Source of the DNA: Methylobacterium variabile
Lineage (GTDB): Bacteria; Pseudomonadota; Alphaproteobacteria; Rhizobiales; Beijerinckiaceae
Assembly (NCBI RefSeq): GCF_001043975.1
Contig: NZ_LABY01000184.1
Span: forward strand, 1 to 64,000
DNA: 64,000 nt
Direction: 5' to 3'
Part shown: piece by piece, positions 44,179 through 53,143 of the stretch
Layout of the letters: every line of letters begins with the position of its first letter
Numbering within the stretch: the first letter of the stretch is position 1
Program-made: the position numbers and the translations under genes
Notes under the pieces: generated by a model
Databases searched by the model: none
Told to the model about the DNA's origin: nothing
The model's input: only the letters and a program-made list of their open reading frames with translations

Positions 44179-44618
44179 CCGCCACCAAGTCGCACGCCAC
44201 ATCAGCCGTACCGAATCAGTGCGCAACCGATACCGTGCCGGGGCAGAGGGCCGCGCGCCCATCGTATCGGCTGTATAGGTCCAGCTTTGGCTGCTGCGGC
44301 GATCAGCGGTCAACAGACTGCAGTCCCGCGTAGCTCGCACTCGAACTCGCCGAGTTATCCTCTTAAGCGGCTGCGGGACCACCGGATGGAGGAGCTCCTC
44401 GCGGCCGCAAGCGTGCTGGACTTAGGGCTCAACCGCGGCGGGCGAGTGAGGCTTCACCAAGCTCGAAGGGCGCGCGTCGTCAATCGGATTGTCCGGCCGG
44501 CGGCGGCTCATCCGGAGCCGGCTCGGCAGTGTCTGGTGCGATCATCGGGCGCCATCCGTCTCGAACGGTTCGGCTGGGCAACAGCCATGACGAGGAGCCC
44601 TCGCCATACTCGCTCTCG
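44179..44618. other. gap between catalase and universal stress protein genes
   Basis: No gene recognised. Short open frames here are GC-skew artefacts. No repeat or RNA gene is evident. Confidence 0.35.
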
Positions 44619-45437
44619 TCAATGGCTCATGAGACAGCAGATGGGCGACGCGGCGAGAAGCTCGCGGGTTACGCTCCCGAAAACCCGTTCGTGAAAGCGC
44701 GAGTGCCCGTAAGCGCCGGTCACGATCAGGTCCGCCTCGGTCAGACGGGCGACAGAGAGAAGGCATGCCGCAACGCTGCGAGAGGCCGCGGATCGCACGA
44801 TCGTCGTTTCTGCGACGCCACAGCGAGTCAGGTAGGCAGCGACGTCCTCGGCGCCATCCGGCATCGTCTCCGCGCCAACGGTCGCGATGCAGACGCTATC
44901 CGCCCGGAGCAGGAGAGGCAGGCTGTCCCGCACAGCGCGCCGGGCTTCCCGGGAATCCTTCCAGCCGACGACGACGCGGGTTCCGGCGAGCGATGTGACG
45001 CCCGACGGCACGAGAAGGACCGGGCAGCCGAGCTGCAGGATCAGTTCGCCGGGCGCGAGTGCGGCACACCAGCCTTGGCCATCGTCGGGATCCACGCTGC
45101 CAAGCACGACGAGATCCGCCATGCGCGCCTGCTCCGCCAATACCACCCGCAGGTCGCCCGGTCTGGCGCGCCATTCCACGGACGACAGGCCCTGCGTGCG
45201 CGCCAGGAAGACCGCTTCGACCTGGGCCAGCTCGGCAGAGGCGCGGGCCGATCCGTGATCGATGATCCGTGCGTTGATGAGAGCGCCCTTGCCATAGAGA
45301 TGGGTCGGCAGCGCCTCGCACGCCGATACGCCGACGAGCTGCGCCGAGAGGCGCTCGGCAATCGACCGCGCGATGGTCAGCCGGTCCCACGACGCAGGCG
45401 CCAGATCAAGCGGGACCATGATATTTGAGATCGACAT
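44619..45437 (-). CDS. universal stress protein, tandem UspA domains
   Basis: 272 residues built of two UspA-type domains. The first (MSISNIMVPLDLAPASWDRL) ends at CPVLLVPSG and lacks a clear ATP loop. The second (GTRVVVGWKDSREARRAVRD) has the G-x2-G-x9-G(S/T) type loop in TGAYGHSRFHERVFGSVT, so it may bind ATP. Such double-domain Usp proteins respond to envelope or energy stress. It neighbours the catalase and DUF892 genes. Confidence 0.9.
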   Translation of the reverse strand: MSISNIMVPLDLAPASWDRLTIARSIAERLSAQLVGVSACEALPTHLYGKGALINARIIDHGSARASAELAQVEAVFLARTQGLSSVEWRARPGDLRVVLAEQARMADLVVLGSVDPDDGQGWCAALAPGELILQLGCPVLLVPSGVTSLAGTRVVVGWKDSREARRAVRDSLPLLLRADSVCIATVGAETMPDGAEDVAAYLTRCGVAETTIVRSAASRSVAACLLSVARLTEADLIVTGAYGHSRFHERVFGSVTRELLAASPICCLMSH

Positions 45438-45731
45438 GGAGATCTCCAGTATTCAGCGATTCTCAAGTTCTCCGACATGCGAAGGGGGAGGACAGCATGA
45501 GCCTGATGACGTTTCAAGCCTTCACGCATGACAGGGACGTGCGTGAAAATCTCGGATCGTCAAGCCGAGATGATGGTCGCTCCCGGACATGCCCCTGTCC
45601 GGAGGCAGAGCAGGCCTTGTCGAGCACGGATAGAACCTGATGCGCATGTCTTCGCGGGCACACGCCGCACCCGGTGCAGGACCAGCCTCGACAAGGTACA
45701 CCGCGCGAACGGCTGACGGGAGATCGGCCCC
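45438..45731. promoter_or_regulatory. divergent control region between usp and the PerM-like gene
   Basis: 294 bases. It contains CCTTGTCGAG near 45614-45623 and its exact inverse CTCGACAAGG near 45686-45695, and a shorter repeat ATCTCGG/CCGAGAT near 45548-45570. These could be regulatory or form hairpins; no gene is seen. Confidence 0.3.
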
Positions 45732-46751
45732 TTGACCCGGAACGAGACCATCCGCAACCGCTTGCTCGGCATCATCACGGTGATCCTCGCGATAGGTGCT
45801 TTGCGAGCCAGCTATCCCGTGACGATGCCGTTGGCGGCGGCCTTCGTTGTGATCGCCGCCATATGGCCGATCAAGCCATGGCTCGACCGGTTTCTGCCTC
45901 CGGGCCTCAGCTACGTCGCGACCATGCTGGTGCTCGCGGTCGTCGTCACGGGCTTCACCGGTGCCGTTTACTTCTCCGCCGCGCAGGTGGTCTCCGCCTT
46001 CGAACGCAGCTGGGACCGCCTCGATGTTCTGTACCGGCATGTGTCGGACTGGACCGCATCCTGGGGCTGGTCCCTCGACGGAGAGGAGGGATACCGGAGG
46101 TTGGTCGGTGTCGCGCGGGGGCTCCTGCAGAACATCTACACGATCCTCGGCTATCTCGGCTTCACCGCCCTCCTGGTCGTTTTCGGGCTGCCGGAGGTTC
46201 CGGCCTTGCGGCTCAAGCTCCGTGAGACCTTCGCGCGCGACGAGCAGCAGGAGGTGCTCGCCTCGATCGAGGCGATCGCCGAGAAGATCCGCCAGTATCT
46301 CGGCATCAGCACCTTCACGAGCCTGCTCACGGGAGTGGCGACGGGCCTCTACACGCTCGCCGTCGGCCTCGATCTGGCGCTCGTCTGGGGCGTTCTCAAT
46401 TTTCTCCTGAACTACATCCCGGTGGTCGGCAACCTCGTCGGCATCGTGCCGCCGACCCTGTTCGCGTTCGTGCAGTTCCAGACCAAGACAGCCCCCGCTA
46501 TCGTGTTCCTCGGATTGGCTGCGATCCAGCTCGCAATCAGCAACGTCGTCTACCCGATGCTCCAGGGACGCAGCCTGGCGCTCTCGCCGCTGGCCATCAT
46601 CGTGGCATTATCGTTCTGGAGCTGGGTGTGGGGCATCGCCGGAGCCGTGCTCGCCGTTCCGCTGACCGCCGCGATCGTTATCACCTGCGACGGCTTCCAG
46701 TCGACGCAGTGGATCGCACGGCTCCTCTCGGAGCCGCGACGGCGCGAATGA
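45732..46751 (+). CDS. AI-2E/PerM-family membrane transporter
   Basis: 339 residues with about eight membrane helices in the PerM/AI-2 exporter-like arrangement. There are N-terminal helix pairs, a long amphipathic middle (EQQEVLASIEAIAEKIRQYL), then VWGVLNFLLNYIPVVGNLVG and YPMLQGRSLALSPLAIIVAL. The family includes autoinducer-2 exporters and Na+-extruding or other permeases, so the substrate cannot be stated. The start is TTG 45732, preceded by GGGAGATC. Confidence 0.85.
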   Translation: MTRNETIRNRLLGIITVILAIGALRASYPVTMPLAAAFVVIAAIWPIKPWLDRFLPPGLSYVATMLVLAVVVTGFTGAVYFSAAQVVSAFERSWDRLDVLYRHVSDWTASWGWSLDGEEGYRRLVGVARGLLQNIYTILGYLGFTALLVVFGLPEVPALRLKLRETFARDEQQEVLASIEAIAEKIRQYLGISTFTSLLTGVATGLYTLAVGLDLALVWGVLNFLLNYIPVVGNLVGIVPPTLFAFVQFQTKTAPAIVFLGLAAIQLAISNVVYPMLQGRSLALSPLAIIVALSFWSWVWGIAGAVLAVPLTAAIVITCDGFQSTQWIARLLSEPRRRE

Positions 46752-46853
46752 CGGCAGCGTCGTCGCGCACCCCGGGCATCCACGACGAGCAAGGCGACCC
46801 GTTCGTGAGACCGGCCAATGGCAACCAGGGCAAAGCGGCGATCAGGCACCGGA

Positions 46854-47060
46854 TCAGGACGCGATGGTGAGCAAGAGGCCCGACACGATGAGCGTGCCGA
46901 GGGTTGCACCGAGACCGAGCACCCAAGCCGATGTGCATCCGCCGTTGTCGTTCGCCGAGCCGGGACGTTCGCGCGGGCATCGCCGCCACTTGCGGCAGCT
47001 CGACGGTGCCTCTGCGAAGGAGGCAGCGGGGTCGACGTCAGGCTGACGGCGGCACGACAT
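46854..47060 (-). CDS. possible small C-tail-anchored protein
   Basis: A 68-codon frame (MSCRRQPDVDPAASFAEAPS) whose C-terminus is a clean hydrophobic helix (WVLGLGATLGTLIVSGLLLT). If real, it would be a tail-anchored inner-membrane protein. No family is recognised, and the ribosome-binding site is weak. Confidence 0.35.
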   Translation of the reverse strand: MSCRRQPDVDPAASFAEAPSSCRKWRRCPRERPGSANDNGGCTSAWVLGLGATLGTLIVSGLLLTIAS

Positions 47061-47391
47061 GGTCCGAATATCGCGCGACTGCCCCACCCGGAGCAAGGTC
47101 GATCGGGCTGTCGTGGTCGGTCGCGTCCGAAGCGTCAAGTCCGCCACCGAACCGCGCCCAATGCTCCACGCAGCGTCCTCCGGTCGAGGAGCGAACCTGG
47201 TGTCCGGGCACAGCCGCCTCCTGTGGCATCGAATGCCCTGTGCGCGGCCCGTGCCAGGCGCGCGCGAGCCCGGCCACACGTCGGAATGCCACCCTCATGC
47301 CGTTCTCCTGCATCGTCGCGATCCGGTGCCGCACGACCTCGACGACGGTCGTGCCGGTGGGCCGCAAGCTCGAAGGATCGTGCTTAAGCAA
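47038..47391 (-). CDS. doubtful small hypothetical protein
   Basis: A 117-codon frame (MLKHDPSSLRPTGTTVVEVV, MQENGMRVAFRRVAG) overlapping the previous candidate by 23 bases. Composition is partly protein-like at the N-terminus but disordered later. No homology is recognised; it may be spurious. Confidence 0.22.
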   Translation of the reverse strand: MLKHDPSSLRPTGTTVVEVVRHRIATMQENGMRVAFRRVAGLARAWHGPRTGHSMPQEAAVPGHQVRSSTGGRCVEHWARFGGGLDASDATDHDSPIDLAPGGAVARYSDHVVPPSA

Positions 47392-47718
47392 TCGTCAATC
47401 GACAATCCCGGCGAGGTGACCACCTGCAGGGCGCGTCTCGGATCTGTCAGGGTTATCCCGACAAGACTACGGTTTCCTCCGACTGCCGGGCCACGCCCCG
47501 CGCCACAGATGAGAGGTCGAGCGGGAAGGCGAGCCTCCGGGCTTGAGGCAACCTTCCCCGTTTCAGACGGCGCCGAGGACAACCAGAGCGTCATCGCCCC
47601 GAATGGGACGCCGTCACGTCGAGCCGGCCAAGCCGTCTCGCAGGCCGACATCCAGGCCACCGCGAGCGGACCTTGGTGCCTCGCACGACCCGTCCCGGCC
47701 ATCATGGAGCCGATCGTC

Positions 47719-48147
47719 ATGAAACATCTTGCTCTCGCCCTCGCGGCGGCATCGAGCCTCGTCCTATTCTCGGCACCGAGCGAAGCGCGTCCCTTCGGCA
47801 GGGGGCACGGCTTCGCCGGCCATCACGGCGGCTTCCACGGGATGCGCCACGGCTTCAGAGGGTATCGATCTGTCGGTGCCCGGCGCCACTACCGGGGCTT
47901 TGGCGGCTACCGCGGCACCGGCCTGCGTGCGGCGCGCTTCGGATATGGCCGTCATTACGGCCGATATGGTTATCGGCGCGGCTATCGCGGGCTCGGGCTC
48001 GCGGCCGGCTTCGGCCTCGGACTGGCCGCGACCGCCGCCCGGCCCGCCTATTACGGCGGATACTACGGCTACGGGTCCCCATACGCCCCGGTCGGCTACG
48101 GCTACGGCTACGGTGCGGGCCGACCCGTCTGCACCTGCGGCTACTGA
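47719..48147 (+). CDS. secreted Gly/Tyr/Arg/His-rich low-complexity protein
   Basis: 142 residues. It has a Sec signal peptide (MKHLALALAAASSLVLFSA, cleavage after SEA). The mature chain is nearly all Gly, Tyr, Arg and His repeats (RGHGFAGHHGGFHGMRHGFR; GRHYGRYGYRRGYRG; YYGGYYGYGSPYAPVGYGYG), ending CTCGY. A GGAG site nine bases upstream supports the ATG at 47719; an ATG at 47704 is in frame. The His/Tyr richness suggests metal or polyphenol binding or a structural surface role; none is established. Confidence 0.7.
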   Translation: MKHLALALAAASSLVLFSAPSEARPFGRGHGFAGHHGGFHGMRHGFRGYRSVGARRHYRGFGGYRGTGLRAARFGYGRHYGRYGYRRGYRGLGLAAGFGLGLAATAARPAYYGGYYGYGSPYAPVGYGYGYGAGRPVCTCGY

Positions 48148-48281
48148 AGACGAGCCTCGACGCGCGTCGCGGCCGCACTAAGCCGGTTCGAGACGTCGCT
48201 CAAGAATAGACAATCCCGCGGGGCATTGGGACATGGACAGTCCCTGTGCCGCACTCTCTTACTATAGGTTAGGTCTTGCAC

Positions 48282-48800
48282 ATGAAGAGCATCATCGTCA
48301 CCGCCTTGATCGGCAGCGCCGTCCTCGCATCGCCCGCGCTCGCGCAGGACAAGTCCTCCACCCCGGCCCCTGGGGCTCAACCGAAGCCGATGACGGCGCA
48401 GCCCTCCGCCACCGCGATGCCGGCAGCGCCGGGACAGGCGAGCCAGAACCATGCGGGCGGCATGACCATGGCCGACACGGCGACGGCCAAGATCAAGTTC
48501 GTCACTGCGAAGCCGGCCGAGGTCACCACCTCGAAGCTCGTCGGCAAGAATCTCTACAACAAGCAGAACGAGACGGTCGGCGAGATCGAGGACCTGGTCG
48601 TCGAGAACGGCAAGACGATCACCGGCGTCGTTGTCAGCGTCGGCGGCTTCCTCGGCCTGGGCGAACGCTACGTGCTGATCGACCCCTCGACGATCTTCCT
48701 GCATCGCACCGACGGGGGGCTCAAGGCGATGGTCGACGCCGACAAGGACGCGCTCAAGAATGCGCCGGAATTCAAGTATAACAAGATGACCCGCACCTAA
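48282..48800 (+). CDS. exported PRC-barrel domain protein
   Basis: 172 residues with a signal peptide (MKSIIVTALIGSAVLASPAL, cleavage after LAQ), a Pro/Ala/Met-rich linker, and a PRC-barrel domain. The key parts are SKLVGKNLYNKQNETVGEIE, DLVVENGKTITGVVVSVGGF and GLGERYVLIDPSTIF. It is paralogous to the protein at 55927-56376. PRC-barrel proteins of this exported type are stress-associated, with unknown function. The ATG at 48282 is preferred to a TTG two codons earlier. Confidence 0.85.
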   Translation: MKSIIVTALIGSAVLASPALAQDKSSTPAPGAQPKPMTAQPSATAMPAAPGQASQNHAGGMTMADTATAKIKFVTAKPAEVTTSKLVGKNLYNKQNETVGEIEDLVVENGKTITGVVVSVGGFLGLGERYVLIDPSTIFLHRTDGGLKAMVDADKDALKNAPEFKYNKMTRT

Positions 48801-49583
48801 CCGAACCGCACCTCGCGCGTTGCCTGCTGCCCTGTCGGCTGCGGCTAGCGGCGACGGTGGTAAGGACGTTCGTGGCAAACATGAGTGCGAGGGATCGGTG
48901 CGGCCGATCCCTCGCCACCACCGATTGGCTCACATGCGTGCCGCTTCGCGGGACCGGTTCCGGTCATGTCAAGCTTCTCCGTAGTCGTCCCGTGTCGGGA
49001 TTGTCCTGACAAGCGTCAGAGAGAACGGCATAGATCGAAGAATTCGCTTGTGATTCGATGTGGATTGCGTGCCAATCTCATGTCTCTGGAAATCTATCCG
49101 GAACAAATGAGAGACAAGCACAGATGCTCATGGACGTGATCAGGCAAGGTGCGCGTGCCAGGACGGGCGGCCGGCGGAGAGATGCGTGTCCCTATCCCCT
49201 GGACTCGCGCGAGCGCCGGGCCTGGTTCGAGGGGTACGATGGAGGCGCCTGGCACATGGTGCAACGGGCGCCCCACCCGGCCCTCACCCGACAGGCCGCG
49301 ACACCGGTCGACGTCGCGGGACTCATTGCGACGCCGTCGATCCCGCCGCTTTCCACGCGGGGCTGAGGGCGGACGCCGGTTCGCGAGTTGCAGCCATGCT
49401 CCGGCGTTCCTGCCGGTGAGCGTCGGACCGTGGGTCGGCAGCGACGAGGTCCGGTCCGGACAGCCGCGAATGGCGGCTCGGGTCAATCCCCGCCCTGGCA
49501 TGAACCCGACTTCCAGGGGCATGCCACCCGCGGGTGAGCATCCGTTCCATCCGGGACGGAGCCGCATGGAGGGAGACGACACC
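48801..49583. other. 783-base gap with one strong hairpin
   Basis: No gene seen. The hairpin at 48887-48915 is described separately. The part 49015-49135 is AT-richer and probably includes the promoter of the downstream kinase cluster. Open frames over 49150-49560 look like GC-rich noise. Confidence 0.35.
48887..48915. terminator. perfect 12-bp stem hairpin
   Basis: GCGAGGGATCGG (48887-48898) and CCGATCCCTCGC (48904-48915) are exact inverses with a 5-base loop. It lies 87 bases after the PRC-barrel stop and could end its transcript, but no T-run follows. It may instead be a factor-dependent terminator, an mRNA stabiliser or a protein-binding site. Confidence 0.45.
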
Positions 49584-49886
49584 GTGCGACGGACCTCTCT
49601 GCAATCTCTCAAGGATCACTCCTACGGACGCCTGGAGCAGGTCGTGACCGTTCTGGTCGAAGCCTACCTGACCGATTCTTCGGCGGCGCCGCCGGACCTC
49701 ATCGAGCGGCTGCGACGCCTGGAGCGAACCGTGCGGGAGGCGCGGGGCGACCGGCAGATCATTCAGGTCATCACCTCGGGGCGTCGCCTTCTCGGCGACG
49801 CGGGCGCGCTGGCCGAACCCGCACCCGAACCGGTGCCCGAGCTCCTCTATGCGCCCAAGCCTCGCTGCGCGCCGGCGCGGAGCTAG
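49584..49886 (+). CDS. small hypothetical protein before a two-component system
   Basis: 100 residues from GTG 49584, which has GGAGGGA nine bases upstream; an in-frame ATG at 49566 would add six residues. The sequence (LQSLKDHSYGRLEQVVTVLV, DLIERLRRLERTVREARGD) is predicted helical and acidic-basic, with a Pro-rich tail. No family is recognised. It is 133 bases upstream of the kinase gene, same strand. Confidence 0.5.
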   Translation: MRRTSLQSLKDHSYGRLEQVVTVLVEAYLTDSSAAPPDLIERLRRLERTVREARGDRQIIQVITSGRRLLGDAGALAEPAPEPVPELLYAPKPRCAPARS

Positions 49887-50019
49887 CCGCTGCGGCGCTC
49901 CGGCCGTAAAATGGGAGAGTTCGCCCATCGCCCCGCGGCGGGCTCGTGCCGACCGCCGACCCGCGATGGGTCGAGGTTGCGGGCGGCGCTTAGCCGGAGA
50001 GCTTCACCGAGCACCTTGC

Positions 50020-52092
50020 ATGAGTGGACGACGTGCGGGCGATGCCCATCAGGCACTCGAACAGCAGCTGAGCCGCGGAAACGGCCGGACCTTCGTCGCC
50101 CTGACCTTTGCGGCCGCCATCCCGGTCCTGCTGCTCAGCGGCTGGGTGGCCACCCTGCTGGCCCAGCAACAGCGCGACCTCGGCCGCAGCGCCGCGGAGG
50201 CCAGCGCGACCCGCGTCGCCGAGCGCGTCGCCTCCGACATCGCCGCGCAGATCTCCATCCTCGAGACCGAAGCCGCGTCGGCGACGCTCGACCGGCCGGA
50301 CCTGGCCGCGTTCTACGCCGAGGCCGAGCGGCTGCGACAGGCCCATCCGTTGTGGGCGACCGTCGAGCTCGCCGGGCCCGACGGCACCCAGGTCGTCAAC
50401 CTGCTCCGCTCCCTCGATGAGGAACTCGGCCCGACGTCCGACCGCAAGAGCTTCGACGCCGTCGTGCGCACCCATCGTGCCGTGATCGGCGGAATCGGTC
50501 CGGTTGGGTCGGTCTCGGGCAAGCGCCTCGTCGCGTTGCGCGTGCCCGTCCTCCGGGACGGGGAGCTGCGCTACGTCCTCTCGGTCCGGCTCGCCACCAA
50601 TGCGGTCAGCTCGATCCTGCGCGACGCCGGGGCGCCGGAAGGCTGGGTCGGCACCATCGTCGACGCAGACGGGAATACGATCGCCCGTACCCGCGCCGAG
50701 GCGGAGGAGCTCGGCCAGCCGGGGAACGCCGCCCTGCAGGCCGCGATCCGGCGCGCGCCGCAAGGGTTCTACACAGGCTCGACCCTGGAGGGCTCGAACG
50801 TCGAGGTCGTCTACCGCACGCTCAAAGATACGGGCGGCTGGTCGGTGCATTTCGGGATGCCGGTGGCCGCCCTCAACGCCCCGGTCTCGCGCTCCTACCT
50901 CGTGCTGGCGGGCGGAAGCGTGCTCAGCATCGGTCTCGCCCTGGCGCTGGTCGGACTGGTGGGCCGCGACATGGCTCAGCGGCGTGCGGGAGAGCGGGCG
51001 CGCTTCACCCTCGTCCTCCGGTCGAGCCAGGAGCAGGGCGCCGTGGCCGCGGAAGCCGCGGATCTCGGCACCTTGCGCTGGGACACCGTGCAGGAACGGG
51101 TGAGCGGCTCGGCGCGGGCCGCACACCTGCTCGAATGGAAGACGAAGGCTCCGGAGGAACAGGACATCGAGGCGGAGGTCGACGCGGCCCTGTCGGCGGT
51201 CCATTCCGACGATCGCGAGCGGCTGACGGGCGCCCTGCGTCGAAGCCTGGCGGACGGCCGACCGCTCGACGTCGAGTTCCGGGTGGTCGGAGACGGTGGT
51301 CCGCGATGGGTCCGCTTGACCGGTCGCGCGCCCCGGCTGCACGACGAGACGCCGACCGGCCTGTTCTACGGCGTCGTGTCGGACATCGAACCGCGCAAGC
51401 GCGCCGAGGCGGAGCGCAAGGAGATGCTGCGTCGCCTCGGCGAGGCGCAGGAGAACGAGCAGCGCCGGATCGCCCGCGAGCTGCACGACCAGGTCGGCCA
51501 GACGGTGACCGGCCTGTCGCTCGGCCTGAAGAGCCTGGAACGGCTGATCGGCGACGCGACGACGGACGAGGTGGGACGCCACGTGCAGTGGTTGCAGGCG
51601 CTGGCCGGCGAGATCGGACGCGACATCCACCGGGCCGCCGTCGATCTCCGGCCGACGGCTCTCGACGACCTTGGGCTCCGGGAGGCGCTGGCCGCCCTGC
51701 TGCGCGAGTGGAGCCAGCGTCACGGCATCCGCGCCGACTTGGAATTTCTTGGTGAGGCGGTACGGCTGCCGGCGGCGATCGAGACCGCCGTCTACCGGAT
51801 CGTGCAGGAGGCGCTGACCAACGTCCTCAAGCACGCCCGGGCCTCGACCGTCAGCGTCTCGGTCGAGCACGGCGCCGAGGCGATGCGGGTGATCATCGAG
51901 GACGACGGGGTCGGCTTCAACGCCGAGGCCATGCCCGAGCGACTGGCGGAGGGCGGGCGCGGCAAGCCGCGTCTCGGCCTGTCGGGCATCCGTGAGCGCC
52001 TGTCGCTCTTGGCCGGCACGCTGACGCTGGAGACTTCGCCGGATATCGGCACCACGCTGTTCGTTACCATTCCGGTGCCGCGGCCGGCTTGA
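50020..52092 (+). CDS. membrane sensor histidine kinase, NarL type (HisKA_3)
   Basis: 690 residues. A membrane helix near residues 27-48 and a second near 290-315 flank a periplasmic dCache-like sensor (about 50-285). A PAS-like region (about 350-470) follows, then the HisKA_3 box ENEQRRIARELHDQVGQTVT and an HATPase domain (YRIVQEALTNVLKHARAS, IIEDDGVGFN, GLSGIRERLSLLAG). This class phosphorylates NarL/LuxR response regulators, and the downstream gene is one. The ligand cannot be read from the sensor. The ATG at 50020 is chosen because the upstream frame is not protein-like. Confidence 0.9.
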   Translation: MSGRRAGDAHQALEQQLSRGNGRTFVALTFAAAIPVLLLSGWVATLLAQQQRDLGRSAAEASATRVAERVASDIAAQISILETEAASATLDRPDLAAFYAEAERLRQAHPLWATVELAGPDGTQVVNLLRSLDEELGPTSDRKSFDAVVRTHRAVIGGIGPVGSVSGKRLVALRVPVLRDGELRYVLSVRLATNAVSSILRDAGAPEGWVGTIVDADGNTIARTRAEAEELGQPGNAALQAAIRRAPQGFYTGSTLEGSNVEVVYRTLKDTGGWSVHFGMPVAALNAPVSRSYLVLAGGSVLSIGLALALVGLVGRDMAQRRAGERARFTLVLRSSQEQGAVAAEAADLGTLRWDTVQERVSGSARAAHLLEWKTKAPEEQDIEAEVDAALSAVHSDDRERLTGALRRSLADGRPLDVEFRVVGDGGPRWVRLTGRAPRLHDETPTGLFYGVVSDIEPRKRAEAERKEMLRRLGEAQENEQRRIARELHDQVGQTVTGLSLGLKSLERLIGDATTDEVGRHVQWLQALAGEIGRDIHRAAVDLRPTALDDLGLREALAALLREWSQRHGIRADLEFLGEAVRLPAAIETAVYRIVQEALTNVLKHARASTVSVSVEHGAEAMRVIIEDDGVGFNAEAMPERLAEGGRGKPRLGLSGIRERLSLLAGTLTLETSPDIGTTLFVTIPVPRPA

Positions 52093-52110
52093 GCTTCGAG
52101 GAGATACCGC

Positions 52111-52776
52111 ATGAATCGCATCCGCGTCGCCCTGGCCGACGACCACCCCGTCGTTCTGGCGGGCGTCCGCGCACTCCTGAACGCCGACCCGGAAATCGAG
52201 CTCGTCGGCGAGGCGACATGCGGTCGTGACGCCCTGCGGATGATCGAGGAGGCCATGCCCGATGTCGCGGTCGTCGACGTCTCGATGCCCGGGCTCAACG
52301 GCCTCGAACTGACGGAGCGCGTCGCCCGCGATTGCCCGGCGACCCGGGTGCTCGTGCTCACGGTCCACGAGGACGCGGCCTACGTCCAGCCGCTGCTCAA
52401 GTGCGGCGCCCGGGGCTACCTGCTGAAACGCTCGGCGGCGGACGACCTGCTCCGCGCAGTCCGCGCGGTCGCCATGGGCGGCATCTATCTCGACCCGTCC
52501 GTCGCGGGCCAGGCCCTGGCGGACAGCCCCGGCGCCGCCGGTGATCCCGACGCCGCCAGGACCGGCGAGGCGCTGAGCCCGCGGGAGGCCGAGACCCTGC
52601 GGTTGATCGCACGAGGCTTGAGCAACAAGGAGATCGCCCGGCGCATCGACGTCAGCGTGAAGTCGATCGAGACCTACAAGGCGCGCGCCGCCGAGAAGCT
52701 CGGACTGAAGACGCGCGCCGAGATCATCCGCTATGCCGCGGCCCGCGGCTGGCTCGACGCGCTCACGCTGCGATAG
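52111..52776 (+). CDS. LuxR/NarL-type response regulator
   Basis: 221 residues. The receiver domain has the acidic pair (VALADDHPVV), phospho-Asp in VAVVDVSMPGLNG, conserved Thr (LVLTVHEDA) and Lys (GYLLKRSAADDLL). The C-terminal LuxR helix-turn-helix reads SPREAETLRLIARGLSNKEI followed by SVKSIETYKARAAEKLGL. It is 18 bases downstream of the kinase and is its obvious partner. Confidence 0.93.
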   Translation: MNRIRVALADDHPVVLAGVRALLNADPEIELVGEATCGRDALRMIEEAMPDVAVVDVSMPGLNGLELTERVARDCPATRVLVLTVHEDAAYVQPLLKCGARGYLLKRSAADDLLRAVRAVAMGGIYLDPSVAGQALADSPGAAGDPDAARTGEALSPREAETLRLIARGLSNKEIARRIDVSVKSIETYKARAAEKLGLKTRAEIIRYAAARGWLDALTLR

Positions 52777-52841
52777 CGGCTGCGCGCCGACGAGAGCGGC
52801 CGATTGCCGTCCGGGCCGCGCCGAACACACGGGAGAGACGC

Positions 52842-53069
52842 ATGAAGGAATCCGTTGCTCTGCTCGTTCGTGAAGCCGCGACGCTCGATGCCGTCGCGGA
52901 TGCCCTTGGCACGGCAGCGTCCGTTCTGACCGACCTGGGAAATCGAGCAGGGGGACGCAGGCTTCGACGCATGGGTCGGGACCAGCGGGTCAAGGCGCTG
53001 ATGCGCCGGGCGCAGGCGGCGAGCCTTCTCGGACGCGAGCTGCCGGCCGCTGAGGCGACGGGACTGTGA
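52842..53069 (+). CDS. small hypothetical helical protein
   Basis: 75 residues (MKESVALLVREAATLDAVAD). It is Ala/Arg/Leu-rich and predicted helical, with no membrane segment and no known domain. A GGGAGAG site lies before the ATG. It is 65 bases after the response regulator and probably part of its operon, convergent with the duplicated block. Confidence 0.55.
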   Translation: MKESVALLVREAATLDAVADALGTAASVLTDLGNRAGGRRLRRMGRDQRVKALMRRAQAASLLGRELPAAEATGL

Positions 53070-53143
53070 CGGACCCGGGGCCCTGCCGCAGGACGGCTTC
53101 CCGTCCACCTTTATGCTTGAACCATCGAGATTGGGGCGGGCCC

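Larger units (their letters stand above)
46752..47718. other. 967-base region with only weak coding candidates
   Basis: No strong gene. Two low-confidence minus-strand frames are listed separately (46854-47060 and 47038-47391). The last part before 47719 is the leader of the secreted Gly/Tyr-rich protein. No RNA gene or repeat found. Confidence 0.35.
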
